Below the pieces are notes generated by a model. The model saw nothing but the letters and a program-made list of their open reading frames with translations. It ran no database searches and was not told the origin of the DNA. The position numbers and the translations under genes are program-made. 44,808 bases of DNA from Candidatus Gastranaerophilales bacterium (lineage in GTDB: Bacteria; Cyanobacteriota; Vampirovibrionia; Gastranaerophilales; JANQFW01): positions 1 to 44,808 of the forward strand of contig JANQLL010000229.1 of the NCBI GenBank assembly GCA_028280605.1. The letters run 5' to 3'. This document shows positions 41,065 through 44,808 of this stretch, in pieces (position 1 is the stretch's first letter; the number at the start of each line of letters is the position of its first letter).

Positions 41065-42055
41065 AGGAGCATTAATCGTTGGCATTGACGATTATACAAT
41101 ACAAAATCCTTTAAGCGGCTGTATTAGTGATGCAAAAAAAATAGATAAACTACTAAAGCGCAATGGAGATAAAGATAAAACTCTTAATTTTTCAACCACA
41201 TTACTTACTTCTGATAAAAAATCAAAAGTAAGCTCACGCAATATATTAAAAGAAGCAAAGGAATTATTCTCCAGAGAATGTGAAATAGCTTTGTTTTATT
41301 TCTCAGGACACGGTTACTCTGATGAAATGGGAAGCTTTTTAATAACACCGGATTTAGAAAATCATTACAGCGGTATAGAAATGCAGCAGATTATCAACCT
41401 GGCAAAAAATTCAAAAGCCAGAGAGGTTATGATTATACTAGACTGCTGTTATAGCGGTTATGCCGCTATAATACCAATGCTTGGGGAAAATTTAACAATT
41501 ATAAAAGAAGGTATGTCTATTATTACAGCAAGCAGAAAAAATGAGTTTGCAATAGAAGAAGAAGGAAAGGGCGGTGTATTTACTTCTTTATTTTGTGAGG
41601 CGCTAGAAGGCGGTGCTGCTGATATTCTGGGTGACGTGACAATTGCCGGCGCTTATAACTATGTTGATAAATTACTTGGTTTTTTTGCGCAAAGACCGCA
41701 ATTTAAGTCCAGTGTATCGACCTACAAAACCATAAGAAAATGTAAATCAGATTTGGAGCTCTCAGAATTTCATGAGATAGTTAACCTGTTTGATGATAAA
41801 GATGAAAAGTTCAAGCTGGATAAATCTTACGAACCCCATTTTGGTGGTAATGAGGTGGAAAAACACAGAAAATATCGAATCCTGCAAAAATATGCAAAAT
41901 TAAGAATAATAGCGCCGAGAGTCCCTGAAGAAGCAAAAAAACAAAATGACCTTGTTGATGATTTTACATATCACGCAGCAGAGTTTGGCGGTTACTGTGA
42001 GCTAACGCCAACAGGTAAATTTTATTGGCAATTGGTAAAAAAAGGTTTAATTTAA
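41057..42055 (+). CDS. Caspase-family (C14) protease
   Basis: The 332-residue protein has a caspase/metacaspase domain (~1-230): ALIVGIDDY and LSGCISDAKKI at the start, catalytic His85 in FYFSGHGYSDE and catalytic Cys131 in ILDCCYSGYA, then SIITASRKNEFA and GVFTSLFCEAL. Residues ~240-332 form a C-terminal domain with FHEIVNLF and a final CELTPTGKFYWQLVKKGLI, a tail I associate with bacterial caspase-family proteins of conflict systems. GGGGAG precedes the ATG. It overlaps the TIR-TPR gene by 8 nt. Confidence 0.88.
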   Translation: MSKGALIVGIDDYTIQNPLSGCISDAKKIDKLLKRNGDKDKTLNFSTTLLTSDKKSKVSSRNILKEAKELFSRECEIALFYFSGHGYSDEMGSFLITPDLENHYSGIEMQQIINLAKNSKAREVMIILDCCYSGYAAIIPMLGENLTIIKEGMSIITASRKNEFAIEEEGKGGVFTSLFCEALEGGAADILGDVTIAGAYNYVDKLLGFFAQRPQFKSSVSTYKTIRKCKSDLELSEFHEIVNLFDDKDEKFKLDKSYEPHFGGNEVEKHRKYRILQKYAKLRIIAPRVPEEAKKQNDLVDDFTYHAAEFGGYCELTPTGKFYWQLVKKGLI

Positions 42056-42056
42056 T

Positions 42057-42308
42057 GAAAATAAGGATAACCGGACATCAAAGAAAAAATTTTTCAAAAT
42101 AAAGATGCTCTTGATAAATACAGAAATTTGCTATCAAAATCAGCAGACAAAGTAATTCTGAATTTTAAAGAACCGAATGATTGCAGTATGGAGTGGTAAA
42201 CCAGCTCAAGGCTTAGGTGGAACTGCAGATATTGTTAAGTATTCTATAGAAAATAAAAAGACTGTCTGGCATGTGGATAATATTGCCTGTAAAGTGATTA
42301 AATTATAA
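42057..42308 (+). pseudogene. Broken gene after the caspase, with a GGTAD-type motif
   Basis: Three short frames follow the caspase gene. The first starts with MKIRITGHQRK, the second contains KDALDKYRNLLSKSADKVIL, and the third (42177-42308) has IAVWSGKPAQGLGGTADIVK and VWHVDNIACKVIKL. The last motif is one I associate with small nucleotide- or signal-related proteins near TPR and TIR genes, possibly SLOG-like. Frameshifts and stops separate the parts. I take it as a decayed gene. Confidence 0.5.
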
Positions 42309-42330
42309 AAAGATTAAGATTTAAAAGATA

Positions 42331-42475
42331 CAGGTAATACTGTTTGCCGACTTTTATGAAAGTTATAAAGACTTTAGAGATGCTGTTACGGAATTTTTTT
42401 GAGAACATAAATTTATATAAAAAAGAAATCAAGAAATGGGTAGGCACTAAATTACATTTATTCAAAACCGTCTAG
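42331..42475 (+). pseudogene. IS630-type transposase C-terminal remnant
   Basis: The frame to 42402 encodes FADFYESYKDFRDAVTEFF, and after a shift another frame gives FENINLYKKEIKKWVGTKLH, ending in a stop at 42473. The order FY..F..F..A...FF.N...YK.EL is typical of the C-terminal end of IS630 transposases. It is frameshifted and lacks the catalytic domain. Confidence 0.5.
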
Positions 42476-42661
42476 CGTAAAAATCCGAGTTTATTTTTAG
42501 ATTGGGTATATATTCAAGTTTATTTATGATGAAGGCATTAAATAATAGCTCCCAGTATATTTTATATAACTTTATTATATTAGGCTTTTAGCTGAAAGCA
42601 ATTGAATGATAAACAATATAATACAATCGAATTAAATTTTTATACTACCCGTTTAAAATTT

Positions 42662-42691
42662 TTGAAAAAAATGTTAAGAATGTGTTACTAT
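42662..42691 (+). promoter_or_regulatory. Candidate sigma-70-type promoter of the rpaB-like gene
   Basis: TTGAAA (42662-42667) and TACTAT (42686-42691) are separated by 18 nt. This leaves a leader of about 200 nt before the ATG at 42894. The rest of 42476-42893 is AT-rich and I see no gene in it. Confidence 0.5.
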
Positions 42692-42893
42692 AGACTTAAG
42701 TTAAAAAACATTAAGAAGAAATGATTTTTTTATATTAAATATTTTTTTTAATTAAATTTTACTATTAACAAATTTTTTCATATAATTAAGATTAGTTAAA
42801 TTTTGTTGAAATTCTTTAAGAAAAAAATTGTTATTAAATAAAAAGTGTAGTTCCAATGTGGCACTTGATTAAAATCTGGTAAGGGCAAATAAA

Positions 42894-43649
42894 ATGGCAC
42901 AAGCACAAAATAATACAGAAAATCAAAATGAAGTTCAAGAACGCGAAAAAATCCTGGTAGTGGATGATGAGGCAAGTATTCGAAGAATACTTGAAACTAG
43001 ATTAAAAATGGTCGGATATGAAGTAATGACTTCTGCTGATGGTGAAGAAGCATTGGAAGCGTTTGCTAAATTTACACCTGACCTTGTTATATTAGATGTA
43101 ATGATGCCCAAAATGGATGGTTATGGTGTAACAAAAGAAATTAGAAAAAATTCTGAAACACCTATCATTATACTTACAGCTCTAGGTGACGTATCTGAGC
43201 GTATTACAGGGTTGGAGCTAGGTGCTGATGATTATGTAATCAAACCATTTAGTCCAAAAGAACTTGAAGCTAGAGCAAAAGCAGTATTAAGAAGAACCAG
43301 TCAAAGAGAAAGCACCGGTACTGGTAAAGTAACCAAAAATGTTATCACTACCGGAGCTATTAGAATTGATACAAGCAGAAGACAAGTCTTCCGTAAAAAT
43401 GAAAGAATCCGACTAACAGGTATGGAATTCTCTTTACTTGAACTATTAGTAAGCCATTCCGGTCAAGCGTTCTCCAGAAATGAAATTTTGCAATATGTTT
43501 GGTCTTACCCTGCTGATCACAGAATTGATACAAGAGTAGTTGATGTCCACATTAGCAGATTAAGATCAAAATTAGAAGTAGATCCTGCCAATCCTGAGCT
43601 TATATTAACAGCTCGTGGCATTGGATATATGTTCCAGAGAATAAACTAA
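42894..43649 (+). CDS. rpaB: OmpR-type response regulator, RpaB-like
   Basis: The 251-residue protein has a receiver domain (~18-135) with acidic pocket residues in LVVDDEASIRRILETRL, the phosphoacceptor Asp68 in DLVILDVMMPKMDGYGV, and the conserved threonine and lysine in ILTALGDVSERI and DDYVIKPFSPKELEAR. A winged-helix domain (~145-251) follows with RLTGMEFSLLELL and DTRVVDVHISRLRSKLE. From memory it is very close to cyanobacterial RpaB, an essential stress/redox regulator. Monocistronic, with its own promoter and terminator. The partner kinase is not in the window. Confidence 0.9.
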   Translation: MAQAQNNTENQNEVQEREKILVVDDEASIRRILETRLKMVGYEVMTSADGEEALEAFAKFTPDLVILDVMMPKMDGYGVTKEIRKNSETPIIILTALGDVSERITGLELGADDYVIKPFSPKELEARAKAVLRRTSQRESTGTGKVTKNVITTGAIRIDTSRRQVFRKNERIRLTGMEFSLLELLVSHSGQAFSRNEILQYVWSYPADHRIDTRVVDVHISRLRSKLEVDPANPELILTARGIGYMFQRIN

Positions 43650-43682
43650 ATTTGTAATATTATATTTATTTTGATATTATGT

Positions 43683-43718
43683 ATGTTGTGTTCTGCTTAG
43701 GACGCAACATATTTGTTT
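43683..43718 (+). terminator. Terminator of the rpaB-like gene
   Basis: ATGTTGTGTTC pairs with GGACGCAACAT (two G-T wobbles) around TGCTTA, and ATTTGTTT follows, 33 nt after the stop. Confidence 0.7.
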
Positions 43719-43758
43719 AATGTTATTAATATAAGATTTGGAGTTTTAATAAAGGATA

Positions 43759-44583
43759 ATGGGTTATAAAATACTATCTAAAAAAGAATTAGCGCAAAAT
43801 TTATACGAAATTGTCGTAGATGCGCCTAATGTTACAAGAAGAGGCGAAGCCGGACAATTTATCATTTTAAGAGTTGATGAAAACGGTGAAAGAATTCCTT
43901 TAACCATTGCTGATATAGATAGAGATAAAAATGAATTAACTATAGTATTTATGGCGGTTGGTTATACAACAAAAAAACTGGCTAAATTAAACGAAGGTAA
44001 TAATATACAGGATTTAGTAGGACCATTGGGAGTGCCTACACATATACAAAATTACGGAACCGTTGTTTGTGTTGCTGGTGGATACGGTGCTGCGCCTTGT
44101 TATTTGATAGCTAAGGCTTTTAAAGAAGCGGGTAACAGAGTTCATATTATTATGGGCGCAAGACAGGCAGATTTGATATTCTGGCAAGATAAAATGGCTA
44201 ATGCTTGTAATGAGTTCCATATAACAACAAATGATGGCAGTTTGGGAACTAAGGGATTTGTTACTGATGTGCTTGCTGACATTATGAAAGAAGAAAAAAT
44301 TGATCATGTTATGGCAATTGGACCTATCCCTATGATGAAAGCAGTATCTGAACTTACAAGACCTGAAAACATAGAAACTTACGTGAGTATGAATCCTATA
44401 ATGGTAGATGGAACCGGCATGTGTGGAGCTTGTCGTGTCACAGTAGGCGGTGAAACAAAATTTGCTTGTGTAGATGGTCCTGACTTTGATGGGCATAAAG
44501 TTGACTTTGATGAAATTACACAACGTACCGGAATGTATCGAGATCAGGAGTGTAACTTGTTAAAGCAGGCGGAAAAGGTTTAA
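43759..44583 (+). CDS. NfnA/SudB-type FAD/NAD-binding subunit with [2Fe-2S] centre
   Basis: The 274-residue flavoprotein resembles the small subunit of NADH-dependent ferredoxin:NADP+ oxidoreductase (NfnA) and sulfide dehydrogenase beta. FAD-domain text (GQFIILRVDENGERIPLTI) is followed by an NAD-binding part (VCVAGGYGAAPCYLIAK, HIIMGARQADLIFW). The [2Fe-2S] ligands are in VDGTGMCGACRV and FACVDGPDFDGH (Cys222, Cys225, Cys237; Asp217 as the possible fourth). NfnA normally works with a large NfnB/GltD-like subunit, which is not downstream here. AAAGGA lies unusually close (2 nt) to the ATG, but the N-terminus is normal for the family. Confidence 0.85.
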   Translation: MGYKILSKKELAQNLYEIVVDAPNVTRRGEAGQFIILRVDENGERIPLTIADIDRDKNELTIVFMAVGYTTKKLAKLNEGNNIQDLVGPLGVPTHIQNYGTVVCVAGGYGAAPCYLIAKAFKEAGNRVHIIMGARQADLIFWQDKMANACNEFHITTNDGSLGTKGFVTDVLADIMKEEKIDHVMAIGPIPMMKAVSELTRPENIETYVSMNPIMVDGTGMCGACRVTVGGETKFACVDGPDFDGHKVDFDEITQRTGMYRDQECNLLKQAEKV

Positions 44584-44605
44584 ACAATAAAAATATTATA
44601 TACTT

Positions 44606-44638
44606 AAAAAAGGCGGGCACTATAAGTCCCGCCCTTTT
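44606..44638 (+). terminator. Terminator of the NfnA-type gene
   Basis: GGCGGG (44612-44617) pairs with CCCGCC (44628-44633), flanked by a run of As on the left and TTTT on the right, 28 nt after the stop. Confidence 0.9.
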
Positions 44639-44808
44639 AGCCTTAAAGGAAGCAAAAATTTTTTATTCAACTGTATGTGATGTAAAAATTAAAAAATATA
44701 TAGACTGCAATGGTTTTTGCTTACAAAAGGGTATAAAAAGGCACACTTATCCTGTAAGCGGAAAAAGTGCTGTTTTGAAATTAAATTTTGCGTGGCTAGC
44801 GCATGCTT

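Noticed and set aside
44014..44523. Minus-strand ORF of 169 codons inside the NfnA-type gene
   Set aside because: It is antisense to a clear flavoprotein gene, and its translation is rich in Cys, His and Ser without domain motifs, as expected for a shadow frame.
44641..44808. Possible RNA gene or gene end at the right edge
   Set aside because: There is a frame open to the edge on the minus strand (to about 44680) and a weak CACTT/AAGTG pairing, but no recognisable product or RNA family. Nothing can be supported.
1..44808. CRISPR arrays, tRNA or rRNA genes, prophage
   Set aside because: I saw no regularly spaced repeats, no tRNA-like cloverleaf or rRNA signature, and no phage structural genes.

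Overview
The window is AT-rich bacterial DNA with dense operons, overlapping stop and start codons, and the standard code (TGA is used as a stop). The best lineage marker is the OmpR-type regulator at 42894-43649. By recall its receiver and winged-helix domains are very close to cyanobacterial RpaB. No photosynthesis gene is present. CHASE2, TPR-CHAT and caspase genes also sit together, as is common in cyanobacteria. I infer a non-photosynthetic relative of Cyanobacteria (Melainabacteria/Vampirovibrionia), with moderate confidence and from protein recall only.

Region 1 (182-13404, minus strand) is one long anaerobic cobalamin operon. In transcription order it reads: APH-like kinase, cobD, cbiP, cbiB, cbiK, cbiL, cbiA, cbiC, a [2Fe-2S] ferredoxin-like gene, cbiD, cbiET, cbiF, cbiG, cbiH. 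Region 2 (13586-20502, plus strand) is divergent: a dehydrogenase fragment, then hemA, precorrin-2 dehydrogenase, hemC, cobA-hemD, hemB and hemL, closed by a strong terminator. Together they run from glutamyl-tRNA through uroporphyrinogen III, sirohydrochlorin and cobalt-sirohydrochlorin to adenosylcobinamide phosphate. CbiJ (precorrin-6A reductase), a corrinoid adenosyltransferase, the lower-ligand genes and a recognised L-threonine kinase are not seen. The APH-like kinase next to cobD is a candidate for the last of these.

Region 3 (20503-21932) is a graveyard of transposase and other gene fragments. Region 4 (21933-32086) holds a SnoaL-like gene, a DJ-1/PfpI gene and a metallo-beta-lactamase-fold gene. 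A second transcription unit follows: DJ-1/PfpI, a prenyltransferase-like/ankyrin fusion, a third DJ-1/PfpI, a GlgX-type debranching enzyme and an AGE-family epimerase, ended by a terminator. A ~94-nt structured repeat lies between the two units, and a second copy lies just past the end of the cobalamin operon.

Region 5 (32300-42055) is the most unusual. A TPR-CHAT protease, a CHASE2 membrane sensor and a FecR-like protein form one module. A DUF4062/TIR-like membrane protein, a secreted orphan, a TIR-TPR protein and a caspase-family protease form a second. This looks like a signalling or defence island with two caspase-fold proteases and two TIR-type domains in under 10 kb. Decayed genes and a transposase remnant follow (42057-42475).

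Region 6 (42662-44808) returns to core functions: the rpaB-like regulator with its own promoter and terminator, then an NfnA/SudB-type flavoprotein subunit with a terminator. The last ~170 nt hold nothing I can identify.
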